Positions 15,230 through 24,675 of a DNA stretch of 64,000 nucleotides are shown here, one piece after another. Under the pieces are notes generated by a model that was not told the origin of the DNA, did no database searches, and worked only from the letters and a program-made list of their open reading frames with translations. Both the position numbers and the translations under genes were made by a program. The first letter of the stretch is position 1; every line of letters starts with the position of its first letter. The stretch is from Pilosibacter fragilis (lineage in GTDB: Bacteria; Bacillota; Clostridia; Lachnospirales; Lachnospiraceae). Where the stretch lies: assembly GCF_032490495.1 (NCBI RefSeq), contig NZ_JAVYJB010000006.1:1-64000 (forward strand), written 5' to 3'.

Positions 15230-17938
15230 ATGGAGGAATTAGAAAAATCCAAGCAGAAATCAGCAGACCACGAGGACGAAGAGGTTTGCTGCTGCGGACA
15301 CCATCACCATCACGATGAGCATGATGACGGGCACGAAGAACACTGCGGCTGCGGACACCATCACCATCATGAGGACGATGATGATGACGGGCATGAAGAT
15401 CACTGCGACTGCGGACACCATCACCATCATGAGGAGCATGATGACGAGCATGAAGAACACTGCGGCTGTGGGCACCATCACCACGAAGGTCATGATGATG
15501 ACGAACATGAAGAGCACTGCGGCTGTGAACATCACCATCATCACGACGATGACGATGGCTGCTGCTCCGAACACGATCATCATCACGAGCACGCCGAACA
15601 CCACCACGGTCCGGCACCGAAATCCACCTGTGTGGTCTACGTGATGAAAAACATCGACTGCGCGAACTGCTCCGCAAAGATCGAGAAAAAGATCCAGGAG
15701 CTCCCGGAAGTCGATGACTGTATTTTGACTTTCGCGACGAGACAGCTCCGGGTCTACTCTTCCGTGGGAACAAAGTTGCTCCCGAAGATGCAGGAGATTG
15801 CTGATCAGATCGAGCCCGGCACCGTCATTGAGGTCCGCCCAAAGAATCCGAAAGCGATCTGCACCGTCTATGTAATGAAAAACATCGACTGCGCAAACTG
15901 CTCCGCAAAGATCGAGAAAAAAATCCAGGAGCTCCCGGAAGTCGATGACTGTATTTTGACTTTCGCGACGAGACAGCTCCGTGTCTACTCTTCTGAAGGA
16001 ACAAAGCTGCTCCCGAAGATGCAGGAGATTGCAGACAAGATCGAACCAGGCACCATCATCGAGGTCCGCGAGGAAGGAAAACCGGCAGATGCAAACCGTG
16101 ACGACAAGCATGCCCATGATCTTCCGGAGCTGATCGCCGGAGGCTTGCTCTTCATCGTCGGAGAGCTTCTCTCCCACTCCATGCCGCAGATCTCCGCCAT
16201 ATGCTTTGTGATCGCCTACCTGATCCTTGGACGGGAAGTTCTCTTAACAGCCCTGAAAAACATGAAGACCGGCCACGTGATGGACGAAAACTTTTTGATG
16301 AGCATCGCGACCATCGGTGCTTTCTGTGTCGGCCAGTTTGGGGAGGCGGTCGGCGTTATGCTCTTCTACCGGGTCGGTGAAGGATTCGAACACCGCGCGG
16401 TTGAAAAGAGCCGCAGTCAGATCATGGAAGCCGTTGATCTTCGTCCGGAGACCGTTCTTCTTGACGAAAACGGTACTGTCCGCGAGGTTCCGGCCGGTTC
16501 CGCCGTTGTCGGCAATATCGTAGAGATCCGTCCCGGCGACCGCATTCCGCTTGACGGCGTTGTCGTAGAGGGCGAGAGCCGGATCGATACGTCACCGATC
16601 ACAGGTGAACCGGTCCCGGTATCGGTAAAGGTCGGAAGCCAGCTGACATCCGGCTGTGTCAATACTTCCGGTCTCTTAAAGATGAGAGTCGAAAAGGAAC
16701 TTTCCGAGTCCATGGTCACAAGGATTCTCGATTCCGTAGAGAACGCCGCAGCCAGCAAGCCGCAGGCCGAGCGCTTCATCACGAAATTTGCACGGATTTA
16801 CACCCCGTTCGTCGTTGCCCTGGCGGCTGCGACAGCGATCATTCCGTCCTTAATTACAGGAAACTGGTCCCACTGGATCTACACAGCTCTTACCTTCCTC
16901 GTAATCAGCTGCCCGTGCGCCCTTGTTTTAAGCGTTCCGCTGGCATTCTTCTCCGGGATCGGCGCAGGTTCCAAGAAAGGAATCCTCTTTAAAGGCGGAA
17001 TCGCACTTGAAAACCTGAAAGCTGTAAAAACGGTTGTCATGGATAAGACAGGAACCATCACAAAAGGAAACTTCGTGGTTCAGACGATCCTTCCGGCAGG
17101 CACAGCTTCCGAGCAGGAAATCCTTCAGATCGCGGCAGCATGCGAGACCGCATCTACTCATCCGATTGGAATCAGCATCGTCTCTGCTGCAAAGGATCAG
17201 AAACTTGTGATCGAAAAGCCCGCTGAGATCGAGGAGATCTCCGGCAAAGGCATCCATGCAAAGCTCTCCCAGGGCGAAGTACTCTGCGGAAACAGAAAGC
17301 TTCTCACCGAGTTCAACGTGGACTGCGGCGCTTACGATGAGAACGGCGCTGTCACCACCGTCTATATATCGGTAAACGGAAAGCTTGCAGGAACGATCCA
17401 GATCGCCGATACGATCAAGCCGGAGGCAAAGGATGCCATCAAATCCTTAAAATCCATGGGGATCCGCTCCGCTATGCTCACCGGCGACGGCGAGGCAGCC
17501 GCTGAGGCGGTAGCCGCCGAGGTCGGAATCGACAATGTATACGCAAAGCTTCTCCCGGCTGATAAGCTCGAGATCTTGCAGAAGCTCCGCGCGGAGAACG
17601 GAAGCGCAATGTTCGTCGGTGACGGAATCAACGACGCACCGGTGCTTGCAGGCGCTGATGTGGGCGCAGCTATGGGAAGCGGTGCTGACGCAGCCATCGA
17701 GGCCGCCGACGTCGTCTTCATGACATCAAGCATGGATGCCATTCCGGAAGCCATCAAGATCGCGAGAAGCACAGGCGCGATCTCCAACCAGAATGTGGTA
17801 TTCGCCCTTGCGGTAAAAGCTCTTGTCATGATCTTAGGTCTCATGGGAATCGCCTCCATGTGGCTCGCGGTATTCGCCGACACCGGCGTTGCGATCCTCT
17901 GCGTGCTGAATTCCATCAGAATTCTTTATAAGAAATAA
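15230..17938 (+). CDS. Zn/Cd-type P1B-ATPase with His-rich head and duplicated HMA domain
   Basis: The roughly 902-residue efflux ATPase starts at 15230, with GAGGAGG just upstream. Residues about 15-127 hold five Cys/His/Asp repeats of the form HCGCGHHHHH. Two heavy-metal-associated domains (about 135-205 and 212-282) follow, each with CANCSAK, and are almost identical in DNA as well as protein. The pump core has CPC at 561-563 followed by ALVLSVPLAF, the phosphorylated D605 in DKTGT, the STHPIG motif, and GDGINDAP. The CPC context suits Zn/Cd/Pb/Co exporters of the ZntA/CadA class. An ArsR/SmtB operator indicates metal induction. The antisense strand has long open frames caused by the His-rich repeats; these are not genes. 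Confidence 0.95.
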   Translation: MEELEKSKQKSADHEDEEVCCCGHHHHHDEHDDGHEEHCGCGHHHHHEDDDDDGHEDHCDCGHHHHHEEHDDEHEEHCGCGHHHHEGHDDDEHEEHCGCEHHHHHDDDDGCCSEHDHHHEHAEHHHGPAPKSTCVVYVMKNIDCANCSAKIEKKIQELPEVDDCILTFATRQLRVYSSVGTKLLPKMQEIADQIEPGTVIEVRPKNPKAICTVYVMKNIDCANCSAKIEKKIQELPEVDDCILTFATRQLRVYSSEGTKLLPKMQEIADKIEPGTIIEVREEGKPADANRDDKHAHDLPELIAGGLLFIVGELLSHSMPQISAICFVIAYLILGREVLLTALKNMKTGHVMDENFLMSIATIGAFCVGQFGEAVGVMLFYRVGEGFEHRAVEKSRSQIMEAVDLRPETVLLDENGTVREVPAGSAVVGNIVEIRPGDRIPLDGVVVEGESRIDTSPITGEPVPVSVKVGSQLTSGCVNTSGLLKMRVEKELSESMVTRILDSVENAAASKPQAERFITKFARIYTPFVVALAAATAIIPSLITGNWSHWIYTALTFLVISCPCALVLSVPLAFFSGIGAGSKKGILFKGGIALENLKAVKTVVMDKTGTITKGNFVVQTILPAGTASEQEILQIAAACETASTHPIGISIVSAAKDQKLVIEKPAEIEEISGKGIHAKLSQGEVLCGNRKLLTEFNVDCGAYDENGAVTTVYISVNGKLAGTIQIADTIKPEAKDAIKSLKSMGIRSAMLTGDGEAAAEAVAAEVGIDNVYAKLLPADKLEILQKLRAENGSAMFVGDGINDAPVLAGADVGAAMGSGADAAIEAADVVFMTSSMDAIPEAIKIARSTGAISNQNVVFALAVKALVMILGLMGIASMWLAVFADTGVAILCVLNSIRILYKK

Positions 17939-17989
17939 GACTCCTGCTGTAATTTTCCTCTTTAGGGAATCAGCAGACAAGACAAAGAA

Positions 17990-18033
17990 AAGCCCTGGAG
18001 AACCTTTCTCATATCGTTCTCCAGAGCTTTTTT
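17990..18033 (+). terminator. Terminator of the metal ATPase gene
   Basis: A stem built from CTGGAGAAC and GTTCTCCAG, with flanking AAGC and GCTT, is followed by TTTTTT. It lies about 50 nt after the stop codon. Confidence 0.9.
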
Positions 18034-18134
18034 GTTATCCACTTCGATAGTTTCAGTTTCTGGCATCAGGATCTTTTCCTGTCGTTGAATGTTTAGGCTG
18101 CGGCGGGCATGATCTCTGTCAGCGCTTCACTCTC

Positions 18135-18401
18135 TTACTTCAGCATCCCCATCACCACAACAGCCACAAACAATACGCACATGCACCCGATAAAGATATC
18201 AATGGTCCGCACCGACACATTGATCTTATCGTACATCCGTTCTTTTATGGATCTGTTCTTCAGGCGCTCATTTTCCTCCTGCAGCCGTTTATTCTCTTCA
18301 GTGAGTTCTTCTAAAGTCTTCTCACCAAAGGCCTCCACAGCCTTTTCTGCGGCTTCGGTCACTGTTCCGATTCCGCTGACCTTCTCAATCTCTTCTTCCA
18401 T
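18135..18401 (-). CDS. Small coiled-coil membrane protein, unknown function
   Basis: The 88-residue protein starts at an ATG preceded by GGAGG. Residues about 30-50 (LEELTEENKRLQEENERL) form a heptad-like coiled coil. Residues about 66-87 are a single C-terminal membrane helix (IFIGCMCVLFVAVVVMGML). The N-terminus is acidic with no signal peptide, so it is probably tail-anchored with its coiled coil in the cytoplasm. It has no obvious partner in the neighbourhood. I do not recognise the family. Confidence 0.7.
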   Translation of the reverse strand: MEEEIEKVSGIGTVTEAAEKAVEAFGEKTLEELTEENKRLQEENERLKNRSIKERMYDKINVSVRTIDIFIGCMCVLFVAVVVMGMLK

Positions 18402-18589
18402 TCCTTCACCTCCACTCTCCCGGTGCAGGTTTTATCAAACCGCTCCGGCTTTCTTTCCATGAGGCAGGCTGCTAAAACCAGCCATCGGTATTTTCTTTCT
18501 GATACATGATGTACGCAAAAATGTGCCGCGGTACACCCGAGCGTCTCGCACGGCCGTTTCCAACAATCTGCATCTTCGCGCGAGTGTGC

Positions 18590-18627
18590 AAAAACGGGCG
18601 TTGGAACTCGTCCTCCGCCCGTTTTTT
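18590..18627 (-). terminator. Terminator of the mgl operon
   Basis: On the minus strand ACGGGCG pairs with CGCCCGT, preceded by AAAAA and followed by TTTTT. It starts about 25 nt after the mglC stop. Confidence 0.9.
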
Positions 18628-18651
18628 AACTGTACCGAAACAGTCAGTCTA

Positions 18652-19659
18652 TTACTTCTTTGCAATGTACTTTCTGATATCAAGCGCAATCGCAACTACG
18701 ATAACGATACCCTGTGCGATGTACTGGTAGTTTGTATCAACACCAAGGTACTGTAAGCAGGTCTTTAAGATCTCGAATACAAGAACACCGATAAGAACAC
18801 CAGAGATACGTCCGATACCACCGTTTACGGATACACCGCCGATGGTGCAGGCTGCGATCGCCTCAAGCTCCCAGCCCTGACCCATGTTGACGGAGGAACC
18901 ACCGGATTTTGCGCCTACAAGGAAACCGCCCAGTGCGTAGAGCGCTGCTGCTGTCATGTAGATGATGATCTTTGTCTTCTTAGTGTTTACACCGGAAACC
19001 TCTGCGGACTGCTCGTTGCCGCCGATCGCATACATATACTTTCCATGAGGAGTCATGTTATAGATGAACCACATAACAAGACCAACCGCAAGGGCGATCA
19101 GGAACAGGAACGGGATCGCGCCAAAGAGTTTTCCTTTTGCTACTGCTGTGTATGCGTTATGATAACCACCGATCGGAGTCGCGTTTGTGTAAACAAGGCA
19201 GACACCGTAAACGATAAGCTGCATACCAAGTGTTCCGATGAAGGCCGGAACCTGTAAGTAAGAAATTACGATGCCATTGATGAAACCAAAGATACAGCAA
19301 ATTGCCACACAGATCAGAAGAACCGCGAGAACCCATAAGCCCCAGGCATTTCCGAAATCCGGAAGGTTCTGGAAGAACTTGCCGCTGTAATCCGGCTTCT
19401 GAAGTAAGGTACCTGCTAAGCAGGCAGAAAGACCAACCATACGTCCTGCGGAAAGGTCTGTACCTTTTGTAATTAAACATCCGGATACACCGCAGGCGAT
19501 GATGAATCGCGGAGCTACGTTTAATGCGATGTTGATTAAGTTGCCGCGTGAAAAGAATGTAGGCTGCTTGATCGCAGTAAATACTGCAAGTAATAAAAGA
19601 ACGACGATGATTCCATTATTGATAAGGAAATCTTTTGCACTTACTTTTTTCGCTGTCAT
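18652..19659 (-). CDS. mglC: Galactose/methyl-galactoside ABC permease
   Basis: The 335-residue permease of the BPD_transp_2 family (MglC/RbsC) has about ten hydrophobic helices. Characteristic blocks are ITKGTDLSAGRMVGLSA, PAFIGTLG, and the ATPase-contact region GGNEQSAEVSGVN. It follows mglA by 19 nt. The highest resemblance is to MglC, which works as a homodimer with MglA and takes sugar from MglB. It ends just before a strong terminator, so it is the last gene of the operon. Confidence 0.93.
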   Translation of the reverse strand: MTAKKVSAKDFLINNGIIVVLLLLAVFTAIKQPTFFSRGNLINIALNVAPRFIIACGVSGCLITKGTDLSAGRMVGLSACLAGTLLQKPDYSGKFFQNLPDFGNAWGLWVLAVLLICVAICCIFGFINGIVISYLQVPAFIGTLGMQLIVYGVCLVYTNATPIGGYHNAYTAVAKGKLFGAIPFLFLIALAVGLVMWFIYNMTPHGKYMYAIGGNEQSAEVSGVNTKKTKIIIYMTAAALYALGGFLVGAKSGGSSVNMGQGWELEAIAACTIGGVSVNGGIGRISGVLIGVLVFEILKTCLQYLGVDTNYQYIAQGIVIVVAIALDIRKYIAKK

Positions 19660-19678
19660 GACTGAACCTCCCTGTAAT

Positions 19679-21211
19679 CTACTTGTTTTCCTTGCCGCTT
19701 AAAGTGAATTTTGTGGCAAAGGACATGATCTTCTCCTGAGTTGCGTCTTCTCCTTCCACCTCACCGGTGATGTGACCGTTGCACATTACGATGATTCGGT
19801 TGGACATACCGATCAACTCCGGCATTTCCGACGAGATCATAATGATGGATTTGCCCTGTTTTACGAGATCGATCATGATCTGATAAATCTCGTATTTGGC
19901 TCCGACGTCGATACCACGGGTCGGCTCATCCATGATCAGGATATCAGGATTGTTTGCAAGCCATCTTGCGATAATTACTTTCTGCTGGTTGCCACCGGAG
20001 AGAGACTGGATCAGCGTCTTTCCGCTCGGTGTCTTGATCTTTAATTTCGCAATGCTGTCCTTTACGACCGCATCGACTTCTTTTTTGTTGATCTTACCCA
20101 TATGGGTGTAATTCTTGTAGGAAGCGATCGCAGTATTGTCATCGATGCTCAGGCATCCGAAGATACCGTTTCCGCGTCGATCCTCTGTGATCATTCCGAC
20201 GGAGCTGTTGATCGCATCCTGCGGTCTCTTGATGTGAGTCTCTTTTCCGAGGATCTCCACGGTACCGCTCTCAATGTGGCGCATTCCAAAGATCGCTTCC
20301 ATAAGCTCGGTTCTCTGCGCTCCTACCAGTCCGCCAAAGCCCAGGATCTCACCTTTCTTTAATTCAAAAGAGCAGTCCTTGAAGGAATTCGGCAGAATAC
20401 TTGTCAGGTGGCTGACCTTTAAGACCGTCTCATCCGTCCGGTAATCATCCTTCGGCGGATAGACGTTATTTAATTCACGTCCAACCATCTGTTTTACGAT
20501 CTCCTCATCGGAGATATCCTCGATCGCCCAGGTTCCAACGTATGTACCGTCGCGCATGATCGTGATATCGTCGGAGATCTGGCGGATCTCAGCCATCTTG
20601 TGGCTGATATATATCATAGAAACACCTCTGGATTTCAGGTCTCTGATGATCCGGAATAATGCTTCTACCTCGTTATCAGTCAGTGAGGAGGTCGGCTCAT
20701 CCAGAATTACAAGGTTTGCACTCTGGCTGACCGCTTTTGCGATCTCTACTGACTGCATCTGTCCGATTGATAAGGTGCCGAGTTTTGCTTTCGGGTCAAA
20801 ATCCATCTTTACATCCCGAAGCCATTTCTCAGCTTCTTTGTTCATCGTCGCATGATCAACGACCTTGACCGGTCCGTAGTTTTTCATCGGATACCGTCCA
20901 AGATACATATTCTCAGCGATGGAGCGCTCCGGAATTGGCTGAAGCTCCTGATGAACCATGGCAAGTCCTTTTTTCAGCGCGTCATCCGGGTTTGCGATCT
21001 CCGTCTTGACGCCGTCGATATAGACCTCGCCTTCATCCATTTTATAGATTCCGAAAAGACATTTCATCAGTGTCGATTTTCCGGCACCGTTCTCTCCCAT
21101 CAGTGCGTGGACCGTTCCGGGGCGAACCCGTAAGTTAACTCCGTCAAGCGCTTTTACGCCCGGGAAAGTTTTTTTGACTCCTCTCATTTCGAGTCTGTAC
21201 TGTTCTGCCAT
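19679..21211 (-). CDS. mglA: Sugar ABC transporter ATP-binding protein, two ATPase domains
   Basis: The 510-residue protein has two nucleotide-binding domains. The first has Walker A GENGAGKST and signature LSIGQMQS. The second has a degenerate P-loop (GGLVGAQRTE) but a full LSGGNQQKV signature and Walker B (ILIMDEPT), as is usual for MglA/RbsA/XylG. I choose the ATG at 21211, where AAAGGAG is at good spacing, over an open extension to 21292. It sits between mglB and mglC. Confidence 0.94.
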   Translation of the reverse strand: MAEQYRLEMRGVKKTFPGVKALDGVNLRVRPGTVHALMGENGAGKSTLMKCLFGIYKMDEGEVYIDGVKTEIANPDDALKKGLAMVHQELQPIPERSIAENMYLGRYPMKNYGPVKVVDHATMNKEAEKWLRDVKMDFDPKAKLGTLSIGQMQSVEIAKAVSQSANLVILDEPTSSLTDNEVEALFRIIRDLKSRGVSMIYISHKMAEIRQISDDITIMRDGTYVGTWAIEDISDEEIVKQMVGRELNNVYPPKDDYRTDETVLKVSHLTSILPNSFKDCSFELKKGEILGFGGLVGAQRTELMEAIFGMRHIESGTVEILGKETHIKRPQDAINSSVGMITEDRRGNGIFGCLSIDDNTAIASYKNYTHMGKINKKEVDAVVKDSIAKLKIKTPSGKTLIQSLSGGNQQKVIIARWLANNPDILIMDEPTRGIDVGAKYEIYQIMIDLVKQGKSIIMISSEMPELIGMSNRIIVMCNGHITGEVEGEDATQEKIMSFATKFTLSGKENK

Positions 21212-21269
21212 CCCAAAACTCCTTTCAGTTACACTCCCCCGCATTTCCGGGTGGCATATTTTAATCAAC

Positions 21270-21301
21270 GAACCGGATGTGTTAGACAACACACCCGGTT
21301 C
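21270..21301 (-). other. Stem-loop between mglB and mglA
   Basis: GAACCGG-AT-GTGTT and AACAC-AC-CCGGTTC form a stem with G-T pairs around a 4 nt loop, 20 nt after the mglB stop. No T run follows. Such structures often protect the binding-protein mRNA, which is needed in excess over the ATPase and permease. Confidence 0.6.
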
Positions 21302-21320
21302 TCATTTGTTACAGTATCAA

Positions 21321-22448
21321 TTACTTTAACATATCAAGGATTTCCTGAGCGTTATCCTGAGTAACCTTCTCGTAGTTAACCATGTTGACTGCGTCAACCT
21401 TCTCACCGCTTAAGAACTTAACAGCGATATCGCTTGCTGCCTGAGCCTGTGCGAAGTGGTTGTTGAATACAGTACCTGTCTGCTTGCCGTCGATTACGTT
21501 CTGAACAGCCTCTGTCAGAGCGTCAACGCCTACAAGGTAGATATCCTCGTTAACTTTACGTCCTGCTGCTTCGATTGCCTGTAATGCACCAAGTGCCATT
21601 GCATCGTTGTTGCAGAAGATTACTTCGATCTTGTCGCCGTACTGGTTTAAAGCGTCCTGTGCGATCTGCTGAGCCCTAGCCTGATCCCAGTCACCACGCT
21701 GTTTTAAGAGCTCCTCAACTTCCATTCCTGCGTCTGTAAGAGCCTTAACAGAGAACTCTGTTCTGTACTGAGCATCTACGTTCTCCGGGTCACCCTGGAT
21801 CATGATGTAGGAAACTTTGCCGTCGCCGTTGATATCGCCCTTGTTTGCAGTCTCAAGGATCTCTTCGCCCTGGTATGTACCGGACTGTCTTGCGTCACAT
21901 CCTACGTATGTAGCGTTAAGACCTTCAGATTCCCATCTCTCTTCTTCTGCTGCGTCCGGCTCACGGTTGATGTAAACAACCGGGATACCAGCTTCTTTAC
22001 ACATATCTGTGATCTCCGGTGCGGAAGAAGCCTGTACAAGGTTTAAGATCAGAACGTCATATTTCTGTGTGATGAAGTTCTGGATCTGGTTTGTCTGCTC
22101 TGCCTGATCGCCCTTACCATCCTGAACGACTACGTTCTCAGCCTTGAATCCAAGGTCCTCTGTTAAGTAGCGAACTAACTCTGTTCTGTAAAGAGTCATG
22201 AAGTTATCATCGAACTTGTAGATGCTGATGCCGACTTTCTTGTCTGCTACATCTGTGGTTGCTGCTGCGGCTGCAGCTGTTGTTGCAGCTTCTTTTGCTG
22301 CCTCGGTAGCTGCTGCTGTTGTCTCTTTTGCTGCCTCAGTAGCTGCTGCTGTTGTTGCTGTTGTGGAAGAGCTTCCTCCGCATCCTGCTAAAGACAGGGC
22401 CATCATGGAAGCCAGTGCCATTGCTGTTACTTTCTTTGTCATTCTCAT
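21321..22448 (-). CDS. mglB: Galactose-type sugar-binding lipoprotein
   Basis: The 375-residue periplasmic-binding-protein-fold lipoprotein starts at the ATG at 22448, after GGGAGG. Residues 1-20 are a signal peptide ending in the lipobox LAGC. Residues about 27-70 are a Thr/Ala-rich linker (repeats of TTAAATEAAKE). The sugar-binding core carries an EF-hand-like calcium loop, DINGDGKVSY, typical of glucose/galactose-binding protein. CNNDAMALGALQA and VGVDALTEA are family motifs. It is first in mglBAC and lies directly downstream of a sensor module that itself includes two related binding proteins. Confidence 0.92.
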   Translation of the reverse strand: MRMTKKVTAMALASMMALSLAGCGGSSSTTATTAAATEAAKETTAAATEAAKEAATTAAAAAATTDVADKKVGISIYKFDDNFMTLYRTELVRYLTEDLGFKAENVVVQDGKGDQAEQTNQIQNFITQKYDVLILNLVQASSAPEITDMCKEAGIPVVYINREPDAAEEERWESEGLNATYVGCDARQSGTYQGEEILETANKGDINGDGKVSYIMIQGDPENVDAQYRTEFSVKALTDAGMEVEELLKQRGDWDQARAQQIAQDALNQYGDKIEVIFCNNDAMALGALQAIEAAGRKVNEDIYLVGVDALTEAVQNVIDGKQTGTVFNNHFAQAQAASDIAVKFLSGEKVDAVNMVNYEKVTQDNAQEILDMLK

Positions 22449-22514
22449 GTTTTGAATCCTCCCATTCAAAAAATAATTTTGACCGTTTAGGCATTTTTCC
22501 TTAACGATGAATTC

Positions 22515-22543
22515 ATTATAGCCTGCCTTTGTGCATTTTTCCA
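22515..22543 (-). promoter_or_regulatory. Predicted mglBAC promoter
   Basis: On the minus strand TGGAAA (22538-22543), a 17 bp spacer and a perfect TATAAT (22515-22520) lie about 65 nt before mglB. The weak -35 and the A/T-rich DNA upstream suit activation by the neighbouring AraC-type regulator, which is inference. Confidence 0.6.
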
Positions 22544-22642
22544 TACTATTTTTTATGATAAATTATTAAAATTCTTTGATTCCTGTAAAAAAACCACAAT
22601 TTTTTGTCATATCATGGCAGAAATCAGCTTAAATATAACAGT

Positions 22643-22672
22643 ACAGGCATGCGCGAGGCGGCGCATGCCTGT
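22643..22672 (-). terminator. Perfect hairpin after the sensor-module genes
   Basis: ACAGGCATGCGC (22643-22654) pairs perfectly with GCGCATGCCTGT (22661-22672), just after the last sensor gene. The T-rich tract lies on the gene side of the stem and the downstream side is only moderately T-rich. Termination before mglB is likely but not certain. Confidence 0.55.
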
Positions 22673-22683
22673 AAAAAATGATG

Positions 22684-23691
22684 TCAGTTAGCAATGATAT
22701 GCTGGGGACACCAGAAATATTTTTCCTGGGTCACCTCTTTTCCCATTGCGAGCTCCTCCGCCGTATCGAAGATTCTCTTCGCGTAGATATCCTTGCTGGA
22801 CTCAACCGTCCCAAAGAGTTTTCCCTCGCGGAACGCCTCCTGACCGGCCGGTGTCCCGTCGATCCCGACAAGCTTGATCGTCCCGGCGACGATCCCCGCC
22901 CGCTCGATGGCATCAATCGCACCAATAGCCATGTCATCATTGTTGCAGAGCACAAGCTCGATTTTATTCCCATAATCCGAAAGCCACTGTTCCATGAGGG
23001 CGGAGGCCTGGTTTCTCTCCCAGTTTGCGATCCCGCCTGTGATCTTCTCGATCGGAACACCGCCGTCCTTCAGAGTCTCGATGGACCACTCCGTGCGGAT
23101 CAGGGAATCCTGGTGGTTCGTCTCCCCCTCAAGGAGGACATAAGAAACAACCCCGTCCCCGTTCCGGTCAAGGGTTGACGGATTCTTCTGGTAGGCGTCC
23201 ACGAGGATCTGCCCCTCCAGCACCGCGGACTCCTTTGCGTCCGCTCCCACATAGTACAGTTTCTCCCAGCGGTTCATGTCCTCCGCGACCGGCTCCCGGT
23301 TGAAAAAGACAATGGGAATATCCGACTCCATGGCCTGATCGATCACGCCGGACGCGGCGGAACGGTCCACCATATTGACGCAGAGCACGTCGCAGCCAAG
23401 ATCGATCATACGCTCCGCCTGGCTGTTCTGCGTGAGCTGATTTCTCTTCGCGTCCCGGACATCCAGCGTCACGCGGACCCCGGTCTCTTTTTCATATTCC
23501 TTCGCCGCCTGCTCCATGGAATTCCGGAGAGTGCCGATGAACGTGTCATCCCCGCGGTATAACAGGACACCGATCCGCAGGGACGTCTTTTTTTCCTCAT
23601 GCCCTCCGGTCTTTTTCGCGTACAGCCAGGCGCTTCCCCCGAGAAGCGCCGTCGCCGCAATGGCAAGGATCAGAACATTTCCCTTTTTCAT
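22684..23691 (-). CDS. Membrane-anchored galactose-binding-like protein (sensor accessory)
   Basis: The 335-residue protein has one N-terminal hydrophobic segment (about 6-24) with no lipobox. A sugar-binding domain close to MglB follows, including a DRNGDGVVSY calcium loop and LCNNDDMAIGAIDAI. It ends the yesN-yesM-SBP-SBP gene set. Because it is anchored by a helix and co-encoded with a YesM-type kinase rather than with a permease, I infer that it presents sugar to the kinase. Transport by exchange with MglB is an alternative. Confidence 0.8.
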   Translation of the reverse strand: MKKGNVLILAIAATALLGGSAWLYAKKTGGHEEKKTSLRIGVLLYRGDDTFIGTLRNSMEQAAKEYEKETGVRVTLDVRDAKRNQLTQNSQAERMIDLGCDVLCVNMVDRSAASGVIDQAMESDIPIVFFNREPVAEDMNRWEKLYYVGADAKESAVLEGQILVDAYQKNPSTLDRNGDGVVSYVLLEGETNHQDSLIRTEWSIETLKDGGVPIEKITGGIANWERNQASALMEQWLSDYGNKIELVLCNNDDMAIGAIDAIERAGIVAGTIKLVGIDGTPAGQEAFREGKLFGTVESSKDIYAKRIFDTAEELAMGKEVTQEKYFWCPQHIIAN

Positions 23692-23703
23692 ACCTGCCTC
23701 CCC

Positions 23704-24675
23704 CTATTCCATCGGATATAGCATCTTTTCGAAGATCCCACTCCTTAAGATCTCCCCGTCGATATACTCCGGTGTCAATGTGATCCGTTTTTCCTTCCAC
23801 TCTCCCCCAGCTGCCTGAACCGCCTTTTCAACACTTAAATAACCCTCGTCGAACCGGTTCCATGCCATCAGACCCTTGACGATCCCCCGGTCGAGCTGGT
23901 TTAAGAGCGCCGTCGTACTCCCGATCCCGTAAAGAGCCGTCACATGTTCCCGGTACACACTGCTGCCCTCCAGGATATCCGCAAGTTCGGATAAGGCACC
24001 AACATCCATGCCGACCGCCATAAAATCACCGCTCTCCGGATATACCGTTTCCTCGATAGCCTTGCGGTATGTGTCCTCTGACTTTTTCTCGATCAGACGT
24101 ACGGTAAAACCGGCGGGGTCCAGCACAGAGCGGATCCCGTCATACGCGTCAAGGTTCCCCGTGTACTCCATTCCCTCGGAGAACAGGCATACCGGCACAG
24201 CCGGATCCTCGCTCTCCGCAATCTTCTCCCCAAGCGTCCGTCCCATCTCGTAGCGGTCCACAGAGATGGAGCACGCCACCGAGCTGTTGATCGCCGTGGG
24301 ACCAAGAAAGATCACCGGGCAGCCTGGCGAGATCTCATCGAGCTTCATGACCGCGAGATCCTCGCGGACCGGTGCAAGGATGATCGCATTCGCTCCGTCC
24401 TTTATTTCACGGACGATCAGTTCTTCCTGCTGTTCCTCATCGTTTTCCGCGTACAGCGTGATGAAATTGACATCCGCCTGATACTTCTTCTCCGCCATAT
24501 CCATGCCCGCGCGGAAGCTCCCATAATAGTTGTCATTCACGTTGTCTATGATGACGGAGATCCGGCAGATCTCCCTCTTTTTTTCCTTGATGATCAGATC
24601 CGTGGACGACAGCAGATAGAGCATCACAAGGAGAAGGACGCCGGCACACCAGCTGATTTTTTCTCTATTTGACAT
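23704..24675 (-). CDS. Membrane-anchored periplasmic-binding-fold protein (sensor accessory)
   Basis: The 323-residue protein has an N-terminal membrane helix (about 10-28) and a type I periplasmic-binding fold (Peripla_BP_4 type: VNDNYYGSFRAGMDMAEKKY, then GANAIILAPV). It lacks the calcium loop of MglB, so its ligand may differ. Its start overlaps the end of the kinase gene by 11 nt, which implies coupled translation and a role tied to the kinase. It is followed 12 nt later by the second binding protein. Similar proteins form three-component sensors with LytS/YesM kinases in Clostridia. Confidence 0.78.
   Translation of the reverse strand: MSNREKISWCAGVLLLVMLYLLSSTDLIIKEKKREICRISVIIDNVNDNYYGSFRAGMDMAEKKYQADVNFITLYAENDEEQQEELIVREIKDGANAIILAPVREDLAVMKLDEISPGCPVIFLGPTAINSSVACSISVDRYEMGRTLGEKIAESEDPAVPVCLFSEGMEYTGNLDAYDGIRSVLDPAGFTVRLIEKKSEDTYRKAIEETVYPESGDFMAVGMDVGALSELADILEGSSVYREHVTALYGIGSTTALLNQLDRGIVKGLMAWNRFDEGYLSVEKAVQAAGGEWKEKRITLTPEYIDGEILRSGIFEKMLYPME

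Noticed and set aside
15260..16177. Long open frame of about 305 codons on the minus strand opposite the metal ATPase
   Set aside because: It is a shadow of the His/Asp-rich repeats and HMA duplication. It has no ribosome site, and the plus-strand protein has full family motifs.
22643..22672. Operator for the mgl promoter
   Set aside because: The palindrome lies next to the stop of the upstream sensor gene and about 100 nt upstream of the mgl -35 box. A 3'-end hairpin is the simpler reading.
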